DNA of 44,591 nucleotides from CAZEMR01 sp964513465 (lineage in GTDB: Bacteria; Bacteroidota; Ignavibacteria; Kapaibacteriales; UBA2268): positions 1 through 44,591 of the forward strand of contig CAZEMR010000022.1 of the NCBI GenBank assembly GCA_964513465.1, written 5' to 3'. Below the pieces are notes generated by a model. The model saw only the letters and a program-made list of their open reading frames with translations, ran no database searches and was not told the DNA's origin. The position numbers and the translations under genes were made by a program. This document shows, one piece after another, positions 24,769 through 32,948 of the stretch (the first letter of the stretch is position 1; every line of letters begins with the position of its first letter).

Positions 24769-26076
24769 ATGCATAAAAGTATCAGTGAGATAATCTTCAA
24801 CAGCATAAGCGACGGGGTATTCACCGTCGATAAAAAATGCAGGATCACTTCGTTCAACAAGGCGGCTGAGCAGATTACCGGATTTACCGCGCGAGAGGCA
24901 GTCGGAAAGCATTGCTTCGATATTTTTCGCACCGAGATTTGCAACAAACATTGCGCGCTGAAGGATACGCTGAAAAACGAAGAGCCCATCGAAAATGTTC
25001 GGGTTACTATCATTTCCCGCGAAGGTTGCGAAATGCCTATAAGCGTTACCACTACTCTGCTCCGCGACGAAAATGGCAGGATGGTCGGAGCGGTGGAATT
25101 TTTCAGTGATGTCTCAGAGATCGAACATCTGAAGCGGCATATCGATCAACGCGACAGTATCCGCCAGATTGTTAGCGTCAATCCAAAAATGCAGCATCTG
25201 ATTAGTCTGCTGCCCAATATAGCGCAATCCGGATGCAATGTTCTTATCCAGGGGCCGAGCGGATCCGGCAAGGAATTATTCGCAAATGTGCTGCATATCC
25301 TTAGCCAGAGGAAATACGGGCCGTACATACAAATTAATTGTGCGGCGCTGCCTGCCACATTGCTCGAATCCGAACTGTTCGGATACGAAAAAGGAGCATT
25401 TACGGATGCGAAAAAAGACAAGCCCGGGCAGTTCTGCCTTGCCAATGGCGGCACTTTGCTGCTCGACGAAATAAGCGAGATGGACGTATCGCTCCAGGTC
25501 AAGCTGCTGCGAGTATTGAACAATGGCGAATACCGTCCCCTGGGATCGTCCAAAACCCTGCATTCCGACGCCCGAATAATCGCTGCCACCAACGCCGACC
25601 TGAAGAAAGAAATCAAGAGGGGAAATTTCAGAGAGGATTTATACTACCGGATCAATGTTGTCGAAATTAACGTACCGCCACTCAGTAAACGGCCCGAGGA
25701 TATCCCGCTTCTGACCGACCATTTTATAAAAAAATTCGGCCTAAAAAAACATAAAAAAAAGATGACTATATCCGGCAAAGCAATGCTGCAATTAAAGAAA
25801 TATCCATTCCCGGGGAATGTCCGCGAGCTGGAAAATGCCATCGAGCATGCATTCGTTATGTGCGGCGGAGACGAGATTTTGCCCGAGCACCTGCCATCGA
25901 AAATTACCCAGACAATGCCTGAAGCCGAAATCCGCCCGGATATTATGAGCGAAAAAGACATGATTATCGATGCAATTAGCCGAAACCGTGGAAATCGCAG
26001 CAAAGCCGCTGCCGAGCTTGGAATGCACCGCACCACACTATGGCGGAAAATCAAGTACTATAATATTTCGGAATAA
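24769..26076 (+). CDS. Sigma54-dependent activator (PAS-AAA-Fis)
   Basis: A 435-residue enhancer-binding protein. A PAS domain fills 1 to about 118 and contains three close cysteines, C49, C58 and C62 (HCFDIFRTEICNKHCALK), suggesting a redox or FeS sensor. The AAA+ domain has Walker A GPSGSGK at 162-168, the sigma54-contact loop as GAFTDA at 209-214 (a common variant of GAFTGA) and a Walker B strand LLLDEIS. The C-terminal Fis-type helix-turn-helix is NRSKAAAELGMHRTTLWRKI. It drives RNA polymerase with sigma54 at GG-N10-GC promoters. There is no receiver domain, so the PAS domain, not a kinase, likely gives the signal. It ends 57 bases from the convergent radical SAM gene. An equivalent activator accompanies the ORP genes of Desulfovibrio. 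Confidence 0.95.
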   Translation: MHKSISEIIFNSISDGVFTVDKKCRITSFNKAAEQITGFTAREAVGKHCFDIFRTEICNKHCALKDTLKNEEPIENVRVTIISREGCEMPISVTTTLLRDENGRMVGAVEFFSDVSEIEHLKRHIDQRDSIRQIVSVNPKMQHLISLLPNIAQSGCNVLIQGPSGSGKELFANVLHILSQRKYGPYIQINCAALPATLLESELFGYEKGAFTDAKKDKPGQFCLANGGTLLLDEISEMDVSLQVKLLRVLNNGEYRPLGSSKTLHSDARIIAATNADLKKEIKRGNFREDLYYRINVVEINVPPLSKRPEDIPLLTDHFIKKFGLKKHKKKMTISGKAMLQLKKYPFPGNVRELENAIEHAFVMCGGDEILPEHLPSKITQTMPEAEIRPDIMSEKDMIIDAISRNRGNRSKAAAELGMHRTTLWRKIKYYNISE

Positions 26077-26133
26077 ATGTTATATTTCTGATTGCCGGAA
26101 TATTTTACATCGCTGCCATCAGGACGCGGCTTT

Positions 26134-27072
26134 TTATTTGGCGGCCACTCCGTAGAAAATGCCGCGTTCGCCGGATTGGGCTTCTATCCGGCCTTGGGAT
26201 TCGAGTTTGGCGAGGTGTTTTTCTGCGGCGCTTTCGTGCAGACCGAGCACGTCGGCAATATCCGCAGCCGTGCACGGCCGGCGGCGCAGAGTATCGATTA
26301 TTGCGCTTTCGGTATCCCGGCGGTATGCGGTCATCTCGGCGGGCTTTTTGGGCGAAGCGATTATTACAGCATTATTCATACCCCATTTTTCGATCACGGA
26401 TTTAAGCTCGTCATAGGTGGCCGGGCGGAGACCCTCAATTGCGCCGGGACGATCGAGCGTATTCAGTTGCACCAGATCGGGGTCTATGGCCCGGATTGCG
26501 CTTTCGATTGCGGATAATTCTTCGTCGTCCATATTATATCCCGGCAGCAACAGCACTTCCAGGTGGATTTTCCCCTGGAATTCTTCCGAAAATTCGATCA
26601 GTCCGTTGATATGACTTTGCGGATCGAGCGAACTCTCAGGCCGGTTGATACGGCGGAATGCGCGGTTGCCGGAGGCATCGAGCGACGGCAGCACAAGATC
26701 GGCCTTCATAAGCTCGCGGCGAACTTCGGCGAATCTAAGCAATGTGCCGTTGGTAAGCACAGCTACAGGTATTTCCGGGTAATTGGATTTGATATGATCG
26801 ATAATCGAGCCAATCCCCGAATGGAGCGTGGGTTCGCCGGCACCGGAGAATGTGATATAATCCGGCGCCGGATTTTCGTGCATAAAATCGTCAAGCTCGG
26901 CGATGACTTCTTCGCGGGGAACGAACTCCCGCCGATCGACTGTCAGTTCGGTAGTGCGGCCGCTCTCGCAATAAACGCAGTTGAGCGAACAAATCTTCGG
27001 CGGAATCAGATCAACCCCGAGCGAGATTCCCAGCCGACGAGATGGCACCGGCCCGAATATATATTTATACAT
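26134..27072 (-). CDS. Radical SAM protein with C-terminal winged helix
   Basis: 312 residues. The CX3CX2C cluster motif is C-SLN-C-VY-C near residue 28, after PSRRLGISLGVDLIP, a family mark of this COG0731-like group. SAM-binding regions include FSGAGEPTLH near 94. From about residue 240 the C-terminus looks like a winged helix (ADIADVLGLHESAAEKHLAKLESQGRI), so a regulatory or targeting role is possible. The reaction is unknown; wyosine-type or cofactor-assembly chemistry are the nearest relatives. It is the last gene of the ORP-like operon, 12 bases after the NifX gene. A radical SAM partner fits a scheme where a metal cluster is built on the neighbouring NifX-type protein, but that is inference. 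Confidence 0.87.
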   Translation of the reverse strand: MYKYIFGPVPSRRLGISLGVDLIPPKICSLNCVYCESGRTTELTVDRREFVPREEVIAELDDFMHENPAPDYITFSGAGEPTLHSGIGSIIDHIKSNYPEIPVAVLTNGTLLRFAEVRRELMKADLVLPSLDASGNRAFRRINRPESSLDPQSHINGLIEFSEEFQGKIHLEVLLLPGYNMDDEELSAIESAIRAIDPDLVQLNTLDRPGAIEGLRPATYDELKSVIEKWGMNNAVIIASPKKPAEMTAYRRDTESAIIDTLRRRPCTAADIADVLGLHESAAEKHLAKLESQGRIEAQSGERGIFYGVAAK

Positions 27073-27084
27073 TATGAATCCGTA

Positions 27085-27429
27085 TTAATATCGAAACAAA
27101 TTCAAATTGCCCTGTTCGTATTCATTCAGGGCTTGTCTGACAGTTAACGATTCAGCGCCCGTGAATATTTTTATATCTGTTTTTTGTAATACTAATACAG
27201 CTTTGCTGCCGGGGCCGTTGCCAGTAATTACAACTTCAGCGCCGGAGTCGTGGATTTTTTTAACGGTAATCGGCCCGACTCCATGGGAAAACTCTGCCGT
27301 TTCGCGATTGTCGATTGCGTTCAGCGACTTTGCATCGGTGTCATAGATCAGCAAAAACTGTGCTCTGCCGAGTCGCGGGTCTATTTGGGAATCCCATGAT
27401 TTGCCTGTTGCAGTAAAAACGATTTTCAT
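27085..27429 (-). CDS. NifX-family protein resembling the orange protein (ORP)
   Basis: A 114-residue single-domain protein of the dinitrogenase iron-molybdenum cofactor fold: MKIVFTATGKSWDSQIDPRLGRAQ at the start, HGVGPITVKKIHDSGAEVVITG in the middle. It contains no cysteine, as reported for the Desulfovibrio ORP, which holds a Mo-Cu-S cluster non-covalently. Its size (about 118 for DVU2108) and its place beside two MinD ATPases match. ORP in Desulfovibrio is implicated in septum positioning, so a similar complex is possible here. It overlaps the upstream MinD gene by four bases. Whether it carries a metal cluster cannot be seen from the sequence. Confidence 0.87.
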   Translation of the reverse strand: MKIVFTATGKSWDSQIDPRLGRAQFLLIYDTDAKSLNAIDNRETAEFSHGVGPITVKKIHDSGAEVVITGNGPGSKAVLVLQKTDIKIFTGAESLTVRQALNEYEQGNLNLFRY

Positions 27430-28307
27430 ATATTAGCCTTTTGATGATTAATAATATCTAATATTTTTTTCCATGAATTGTTAATGATTTCTGAAATAGG
27501 GCTATCGCCTAATTCTATTATTGTTTTTGTCAGTGTCATTGCTGCAGTAAAACTATCGTCATATGGTATACTGGCTATAAGGTCAATTTTGTTTTCTCTT
27601 AGGTAATTAATTATCTGGCCACTGACTTTATGGTTCAGATCGCATTTGTTAATAATACAGCCGGAATTTATGTTAAACTGCCTGACCAGCTCGAACACTC
27701 GTTTCATATCGTGTAATCCAGAGACGGTCGGTTCGGTGACGATTATTATATAATCCGCGCCCGTAATTGAAGAAATCACCGGGCAGCCTATGCCCGGCGA
27801 ACCATCGGTCAGTACCAGATGGCGATTGCTTTCTTCGGCAATTTTACGAGCCTCTTTGCGTACTCGAGCCACTAATTTGCCGGAGTTTTCGGCGCCAGTG
27901 GCGAGTTTGGCGTGTGCCATCCGACTGCCAGCCCGGGTTGTGGACAAATAAACATATCCGGAAAGCCGTGGCTTAAGCCGAATTGCACTATCCGGGCAAA
28001 TATGCGAACAATACCCGCAACCCTCGCAGTCGAACTTGTTAACGATAAAATTACCGTTGCCGGCGTGAATGATTGCATCGAATTCGCAGATATCCATGCA
28101 TTCTCCGCAAGCAGAGCAATCATCAGTGTCGATTTCGGCAAGCAGTCCGCCATGGAATTCTTCGGAAAGCGCAAAATCCGGTTCGAGCAATATGTGCATA
28201 TTCGCTGCATCAACGTCGCAGTCTGCGAGCACTAACTCGTTGCCGCCCAACATTCCGAACGAAGCGCAAAGAGAGGTTTTCCCGGTGCCGCCTTTGCCCG
28301 ATATCAT
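27426..28307 (-). CDS. MinD-type ATPase with ferredoxin insert (second)
   Basis: A 293-residue P-loop ATPase of the Mrp/MinD superfamily. The deviant Walker motif SGKGGTGKTS lies at residues 3-12, and TDGSPGIGCPV near 166 is the usual loop of this subgroup. A 2x[4Fe-4S] ferredoxin is inserted between about 62 and 110: CSACGECMDICEFDAI and CEGCGYCSHICPDSAI. Such proteins are thought to couple ATP use to FeS chemistry or cluster transfer. The start is fixed by TAATG overlap with the first MinD gene, and the next gene overlaps by four bases, so the pair and the NifX gene form a tight block. In Desulfovibrio vulgaris the equivalents are DVU2103 and DVU2104. Confidence 0.93.
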   Translation of the reverse strand: MISGKGGTGKTSLCASFGMLGGNELVLADCDVDAANMHILLEPDFALSEEFHGGLLAEIDTDDCSACGECMDICEFDAIIHAGNGNFIVNKFDCEGCGYCSHICPDSAIRLKPRLSGYVYLSTTRAGSRMAHAKLATGAENSGKLVARVRKEARKIAEESNRHLVLTDGSPGIGCPVISSITGADYIIIVTEPTVSGLHDMKRVFELVRQFNINSGCIINKCDLNHKVSGQIINYLRENKIDLIASIPYDDSFTAAMTLTKTIIELGDSPISEIINNSWKKILDIINHQKANI

Positions 28308-29173
28308 TATAATTTCTTTGATAGCTCACCTTTGTCAATATAGTTTTCAATTAGTTCGAAAGGGGCCAAAAATCCGTTGTCCTTGTCATAAATGCTATCA
28401 CCACGGGAATATAACTCTGCAATAGTCCGGTCGTTTTTTACTCGTGCTATTATACTTATATTTCGCGACAGGCAGAAATCCTCCACATCGGAATTACCTA
28501 TGCCGAAACGATTTAGTACCACTGCGATATTCAGCCCCAAATCAGTCATTACATCCGCAGCGAGCTGAAGGTCGTGATATCCGAATGGGGTGGGTTCGGC
28601 TACCAGCAGCACAAGGTCTGCGTCTTTGACGGATTCGATAACCGGACATGCAGTGCCGGGTGGAGTGTCGAATATGACGATATCGTCTTTGCCTGCAATG
28701 CTGCAGCAATATTCCTTAGTCATGGCAATAAGCGGTACAGCCTGCTCCTGGCCAATATCGAGCCTGCCTTCGATAAAGTCGAGCTGCCCGCACTTGTAAT
28801 GCGACAGCTCTCCGATACGCTTAGGAATCATATCCAGTGCGCCCGATGGGCATAGGCCAGCGCAGGCATTGCAGCTATGACACATTTCGGAGAATATCAG
28901 CACCTCCGGCCCAAGCTGCATTATCGCATGGAAATTGCAGACCTCTCCGCAAAGTCCGCATTGCAAACATTTTTGGGCATCCCACTGAGGGACCAACCTC
29001 GATTTTGTCTCTTTGCTGATCTGATTGGCTTTTATAAATAATCCGGAATCGGGCTCTTCGACATCGAGATCCGCAAGGAATACTTTCCTCTTGCCGGCCA
29101 GGTACATAGCAAGATTAACAGCGATAGTCGTTTTGCCGGTACCGCCCTTTCCGCTCGAAACAGCAATTTTCAT
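28307..29173 (-). CDS. MinD-type ATPase with ferredoxin insert (first)
   Basis: About 288 residues and a paralogue of its neighbour. It opens MKIAVSSGKGGTGKTTIAV, so the deviant Walker A is at residues 7-16. The inserted ferredoxin has CLQCGLCGEVCNFHAI and CHSCNACAGLCPSGAL, giving two [4Fe-4S] sites around 65-112, followed by FDTPPGTACPV. The two ATPases probably form a heterodimer, as their tandem arrangement is conserved in ORP-type loci. An alternative start two codons upstream (29179) is possible; neither has a clear Shine-Dalgarno. A 101-base spacer with a hairpin and G-rich tracts separates it from the DUF5320 gene. Confidence 0.93.
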   Translation of the reverse strand: MKIAVSSGKGGTGKTTIAVNLAMYLAGKRKVFLADLDVEEPDSGLFIKANQISKETKSRLVPQWDAQKCLQCGLCGEVCNFHAIMQLGPEVLIFSEMCHSCNACAGLCPSGALDMIPKRIGELSHYKCGQLDFIEGRLDIGQEQAVPLIAMTKEYCCSIAGKDDIVIFDTPPGTACPVIESVKDADLVLLVAEPTPFGYHDLQLAADVMTDLGLNIAVVLNRFGIGNSDVEDFCLSRNISIIARVKNDRTIAELYSRGDSIYDKDNGFLAPFELIENYIDKGELSKKL

Positions 29174-29194
29174 ATACATATATAGTTGTTTGAT

Positions 29195-29270
29195 AAAAAA
29201 CTACCCCACCACGGATGCGATTGCACCCACCCTCCCGGAGTGTCAGTTCGCACGAAAAATGAATTGACAC
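29195..29270 (-). promoter_or_regulatory. Structured intercistronic element before the first MinD gene
   Basis: Transcribed leftward, the spacer begins with a hairpin: GTGTCAATTC (29270-29261) pairs with GAACTGACAC (29249-29240). G-runs follow at 29236-29234, 29232-29230, 29228-29226 and 29207-29204, then a T6 run at 29200-29195. It could attenuate transcription or set relative expression within the operon. No known riboswitch was recognised. Confidence 0.4.
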
Positions 29271-29274
29271 AAGA

Positions 29275-29556
29275 TTATTTGTCGAGTTTGCGAATCAGAT
29301 TCTCCAAATTTGATTCCAGAGCGCTTAACCTGTCGGAAAACGATTTTATCTGATTGCTTTCCGGCGGATTGTTGCCCGCGCGAATACCAAAGCCGGATCT
29401 GCCTCGGCGGCCAGAGCGCCATCCGCCGCCGCCGCCGTAAGATCGGCCGGATCCCGGATTGTTATATCCGGGGGTATCAAAATTATTACAAAATCCACGG
29501 CCACGGCCGCTCATTGGGCCGTCTCCCAGAGGGCCGCTTCTATCTCCTCCCGGCAT
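29275..29556 (-). CDS. DUF5320-like glycine-rich small protein
   Basis: A 93-residue protein that opens MPGGDRSGPLGDGPMSGRGRG, the hallmark of DUF5320, followed by a Gly/Arg-rich middle (SYGGGGGWRSGRRGRSGFG) and a short C-terminal coiled coil (SDRLSALESNLENLIRKLDK). It has one cysteine. Its function is unknown, but DUF5320 genes commonly sit beside MinD-ferredoxin and NifX genes. The start at 29556 is supported by GAGGAGG 5 bases upstream; a longer in-frame reading to 29697 covers DUF134 coding sequence and is rejected. It overlaps the DUF134 stop by 17 bases. Confidence 0.8.
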   Translation of the reverse strand: MPGGDRSGPLGDGPMSGRGRGFCNNFDTPGYNNPGSGRSYGGGGGWRSGRRGRSGFGIRAGNNPPESNQIKSFSDRLSALESNLENLIRKLDK

Positions 29557-30013
29557 TTCTACCTCCTCTGTTTTGATTACGAAAAGCACAGCATCGCCCA
29601 TGCCCGAACCCACCTGCGAGATTGAGCAGATTTTCGGAATTGCATTCCGGGCATTTATGCAATGAGTGATTGAAACTGATAGTGAACATATGTCCACAAT
29701 TAAGGCACTTTAATATATTATTTCTGAAATGTATATTGCCGCCGTCGATTTCGAGAATTTTCCCGTTGATGATCAAATCTGCTGCCTTCGCCCGGGCTTT
29801 TTCGACAAGCCTTGTAAACGTCGGGCGCGATATTTCCATTTCGTCAGCGGCTTCGGAATGGGGCAGTCCCTTATGGTCTGCAAGTCTGAGCGCTTCGTAT
29901 TCGTCAAGTGTCATTGTCACACGATCAAGGTATCTGCCTGCAGCGCCTACGGGCTTGAATTCTGTGAATACTGGCGGGTTGTATACTATTCTGTCTTTCT
30001 CACGACGTCCCAT
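29540..30013 (-). CDS. DUF134 family DNA-binding regulator
   Basis: 157 residues. The N-terminal part is the sigma-like helix-turn-helix DUF134 (TMTLDEYEALRLADHKGLPHSEAADEMEISRPTF, about 32-66, read in pieces). The C-terminal part has a zinc-ribbon pattern, CLNCGHMF and CPEC around 100-123, then a Gly/Arg/Cys-rich tail. DUF134 proteins are associated with ORP-type metal loci and are presumed transcriptional regulators. It is the first gene of the operon and is preceded by a promoter that contains a palindrome between its -35 and -10 boxes, so it may autoregulate. The start has AAAGGAAG about 6 bases upstream. Confidence 0.87.
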   Translation of the reverse strand: MGRREKDRIVYNPPVFTEFKPVGAAGRYLDRVTMTLDEYEALRLADHKGLPHSEAADEMEISRPTFTRLVEKARAKAADLIINGKILEIDGGNIHFRNNILKCLNCGHMFTISFNHSLHKCPECNSENLLNLAGGFGHGRCCAFRNQNRGGRNAGRR

Positions 30014-30037
30014 TTTTTCTTCCTTTCTTTTAATACT

Positions 30038-30066
30038 AATATAATGAACTATGGTTCAAAATGCAA
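30038..30066 (-). promoter_or_regulatory. Promoter of the ORP-like operon with embedded palindromic operator
   Basis: On the minus strand TTGCAT (30066-30061), 17 bases and TATATT (30043-30038) form a sigma70-like promoter. Inside the spacer is TGAACCATAGTTCA (30058-30045), arms TGAAC/GTTCA. An operator in this position typically blocks polymerase. The DUF134 ATG lies about 25 bases downstream of the -10 box. Confidence 0.55.
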
Positions 30067-30145
30067 GGGGTTTTTCGCTTTTGCTGATTTCCATTTTAAT
30101 AGTTAATTTTATCACAGTATAAACCTGAAAATTTCGGAGGTGATA

Positions 30146-31351
30146 ATGAAACAAATTGCAGCTTTTTTATGGATTGTTCTGTGCTCGCAAGCTCTTTTAG
30201 CGCAGGACATCGCGCAGGAGAAAGTCGACCGGTTTTTTTCAGAATTAATGGATTATAAAAATCAGGATATCGAGACGCTTTTCGCCGAGTCATTCATCAA
30301 CCAGGTGCCGGCCGTCACGCTCGAACAGTACCTGAAGATATTCGAAGAAAAATACGGCAATTTTGTCAAAGCGGAAATCAAAGAGGGCCGCAATCTGACT
30401 ATCCATTACAGCCGCGCCACAATGCCCGGTATCATAGGATTCGACGACCAAGGCAAGGTCAACACCCTTTGGTTCGGCCAGCCCAAAATGAAGGAGGATT
30501 CCTTCGATAAAATCCGAGCTGAACTCGAATCAATGACCGACGAAGTCTCGGTTTGCGTCACAAAAAACGACCAGCCGATATTCGAAATCAATCCGGACCA
30601 GCCGCTGGCAATCGGCTCTGCATTTAAATTATATGTACTGCAGGCGCTTAAAGCAAAAATCGAAAACGGCGAAATGAATTGGGACGATATTATTCTGCTC
30701 GACCCGGCGCATCAGTCGCTGCCAAGCGGCATTCTGCAGAACTGGCCTGCCCAAACGCCGCTGACAGTGCGGACGGTCGCCAATCTGATGATCTCGATCA
30801 GCGACAATACAGCCACCGATATTTTAATTGCCCGGCTCGGACGCGATTATATCGAAAAATTCGCTCCTGAAACAATGCGCCCTTTTTTGACCACGCTCGA
30901 GATGTTTAAGCTGAAATATGCCGGTACAATCCGCTATGCCCGTAAATATGCCAAAGCCAACCTCGCCGCGCGCCGAGAAATGCTCCGGGAAATCAAAGTT
31001 ATGGACAAAAGCCGCGTCAAAGAAGAAAATGTCCTGTCGCCATCGTATGTCAAAGAAATTGAATGGCTTGCCTCGACACGGCAGCTCTGCGGGGCAATCG
31101 CATCTCTACGGGACTGCGAATCAATTTCGATCAATCAGGGGCTTGCCAATAAAGATGACTGGCAGTCCGTCGGATTCAAAGGTGGCAGCGAACCCGGAGT
31201 GCTCAACTATACTCATGTGCTGACCGGCGCGGACGGCAGTGTCTATGCAGTCTCCGCCACAGTAAATAACGAAGAAAAAATTGTAGACGAAAATAAAGAA
31301 TTCACCCTTGTGGTCACCCGGATAATCGATCTTCTGGCCGCAGAAAAGTAA
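30146..31351 (+). CDS. Exported serine beta-lactamase-like hydrolase
   Basis: 401 residues with a signal peptide (KQIAAFLWIVLCSQALLAQ) and an N-terminal NTF2-like region (about 25-125) before a class A beta-lactamase fold. The catalytic triad of motifs is present: S158-xx-K161 (SAFK), S219-D220-N221, and K345-G-G in place of KTG. The family also includes D-Ala carboxypeptidase-like proteins. Because the third motif is KGG and the protein is longer than TEM-like enzymes (about 290), resistance is not assured; a peptidoglycan-related or other hydrolase role is as likely. The start at 30146 has GGAGG 5 bases upstream and is chosen over GTG at 30140. It is the first gene of a rightward set with a glycosyltransferase and bshC (7-base gap). 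Confidence 0.8.
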   Translation: MKQIAAFLWIVLCSQALLAQDIAQEKVDRFFSELMDYKNQDIETLFAESFINQVPAVTLEQYLKIFEEKYGNFVKAEIKEGRNLTIHYSRATMPGIIGFDDQGKVNTLWFGQPKMKEDSFDKIRAELESMTDEVSVCVTKNDQPIFEINPDQPLAIGSAFKLYVLQALKAKIENGEMNWDDIILLDPAHQSLPSGILQNWPAQTPLTVRTVANLMISISDNTATDILIARLGRDYIEKFAPETMRPFLTTLEMFKLKYAGTIRYARKYAKANLAARREMLREIKVMDKSRVKEENVLSPSYVKEIEWLASTRQLCGAIASLRDCESISINQGLANKDDWQSVGFKGGSEPGVLNYTHVLTGADGSVYAVSATVNNEEKIVDENKEFTLVVTRIIDLLAAEK

Positions 31352-31358
31352 TATATAG

Positions 31359-32948
31359 ATGGAATATCAACCAATAAAGACGAAATGGAAGATCATCCTC
31401 TGGGCGGTCATCCTCATATTATTCGCGCCGTCATTGTTCTATCCGTATTCGGCCGATCTGGCCGTATTTATGGAGGGCGGACGCGCCATCGTCGAGGGCA
31501 AAACGCTTTATCTCGATTTTGTCGACCTCAAGCCGCCGGTAATTTATTATGTGTTCGCATTTATCATATCGATTTTCGGGAATAATGAATTCGCGCCCAG
31601 AATATTCGATGCAATCTATCAATCCGGCGCTATTTACCTGATGATCGTCTTTCTGCGCCGAATCAGCGGCCGCGAATCGCTGGCCTATCTGGCCGGAATA
31701 GTTTATGCGTTTTCATATTCTAAACTGGGATTCAGCGGCACCGCCCAGACCGAAAGCATGATATCGCTTCCGCTTGCTGGCATACTTTGGGTGCAATATC
31801 TGCGCTCAGGCGCTGCATCGCGTGTATTATTGCGCGGCGGACTGGCCGGTTTTATTGCGTCGGTCAAATTCACAATGGGGATCGTTCTGGTGGCAATTCT
31901 GCTGGACGATCTTTTATCGGGCAAATATACATTCAGGGAATTTCTGCGCAATTCCGCTTTGACAATTGCTTCGTTTATAGGGGCGGTTTTGATTACTTTC
32001 ATCCCGATTCTGATTAATGCGGGCGCTTTTGAAAATTATATAATCGTAATGGAGTATCTTGCCACTTATTCCGCTAATCCGCAATTTGATATGGTGCTAA
32101 TTCGCGACGGACTTAAAAATATCGCCGGATATTTCGGAGACATTTTCTCACTGCTGTTTACCACCAGCATGATTGCCGCACCCGTATTAATTTTTTCACG
32201 AAAATCAGTAATCGAAAATCAGGACAAAATCGCCCGGTTGATTCGCATCTCGCTGATATTCTGTATGCTTATGCTTTTGTCCGTATTTGTCGAAAAAAAA
32301 TTCCATGGTTATCATTACCTCCGTATGCTGTTGCCAATGTCCTTTCTGGCGTCGGTCGGACTTGCGATAATATGGCGCAGACTACGTGAGTATTTCATAA
32401 ACGGACGTTTATATACCCGCGGAGTAATTGCGATGCTTGCGCTGACGGCAATTGTGTTCAGTCCCGTTCCGCGCTGGCTGAATATCGCTCAACTGCCTGT
32501 ATTATTTATTACTAACGAGCGGGCATTCGATTCATACTACGAACGTTCCGGATCTAAAATGGTGCTGCGGGTCCAGCAGAAGAAAGTCGCTGATTATATT
32601 AATAAAAATGGCAGCAGCAGCGATAAAGTACTGCTGGTGGCCACCGGATCGGCTCCGATAATCACGATGCTTCCCGATGCCACGCGCGGCAAATTTTCGC
32701 AATCCGCTTTTGTTTTGGGCACTTATGCCAACAAAAAGTGGTATGGCGAATTTTTTGAAGACGTTACCGATTCGGACTGGATTATCGTACAGAACAACGA
32801 CGTATATCCGCATATCAATGCGCATATCATGACAAGCTGGCAGTCCCTCGAAAAGCGCGAGGTAATTATGAAATATCTCCGGCGAAATTTCGATCGTGTA
32901 TATGAGACCACAAATTATTATGTATTCCGAAGAACCAGCGCCCAATGA
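31359..32948 (+). CDS. GT-C fold polytopic glycosyltransferase
   Basis: A 529-residue protein with about ten to twelve membrane helices and a soluble C-terminal domain of about 110 residues. Near the N-terminus it has the GT-C signature: an acidic residue in the first loop (YSADLAVFMEGGRAI) followed by LDFVDLKPPVIYY, similar to the D-x-KPP or DHPP motifs of polyprenyl-phosphate sugar transferases. It probably moves a sugar from a lipid-phosphate donor on the outer face of the inner membrane. The acceptor is unknown. It starts 7 bases after the beta-lactamase-like gene and its stop overlaps the bshC start (ATGA), consistent with one transcript. Confidence 0.8.
   Translation: MEYQPIKTKWKIILWAVILILFAPSLFYPYSADLAVFMEGGRAIVEGKTLYLDFVDLKPPVIYYVFAFIISIFGNNEFAPRIFDAIYQSGAIYLMIVFLRRISGRESLAYLAGIVYAFSYSKLGFSGTAQTESMISLPLAGILWVQYLRSGAASRVLLRGGLAGFIASVKFTMGIVLVAILLDDLLSGKYTFREFLRNSALTIASFIGAVLITFIPILINAGAFENYIIVMEYLATYSANPQFDMVLIRDGLKNIAGYFGDIFSLLFTTSMIAAPVLIFSRKSVIENQDKIARLIRISLIFCMLMLLSVFVEKKFHGYHYLRMLLPMSFLASVGLAIIWRRLREYFINGRLYTRGVIAMLALTAIVFSPVPRWLNIAQLPVLFITNERAFDSYYERSGSKMVLRVQQKKVADYINKNGSSSDKVLLVATGSAPIITMLPDATRGKFSQSAFVLGTYANKKWYGEFFEDVTDSDWIIVQNNDVYPHINAHIMTSWQSLEKREVIMKYLRRNFDRVYETTNYYVFRRTSAQ

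Noticed and set aside
26077..26133. Terminator between the activator and radical SAM genes
   Set aside because: A GCGGCTTTTT stretch is present but no convincing hairpin arm pairs with it.
30053..30085. Sigma54 promoter upstream of DUF134
   Set aside because: TTGCA is there as a -12 element but the bases ten upstream read GA, not GG.
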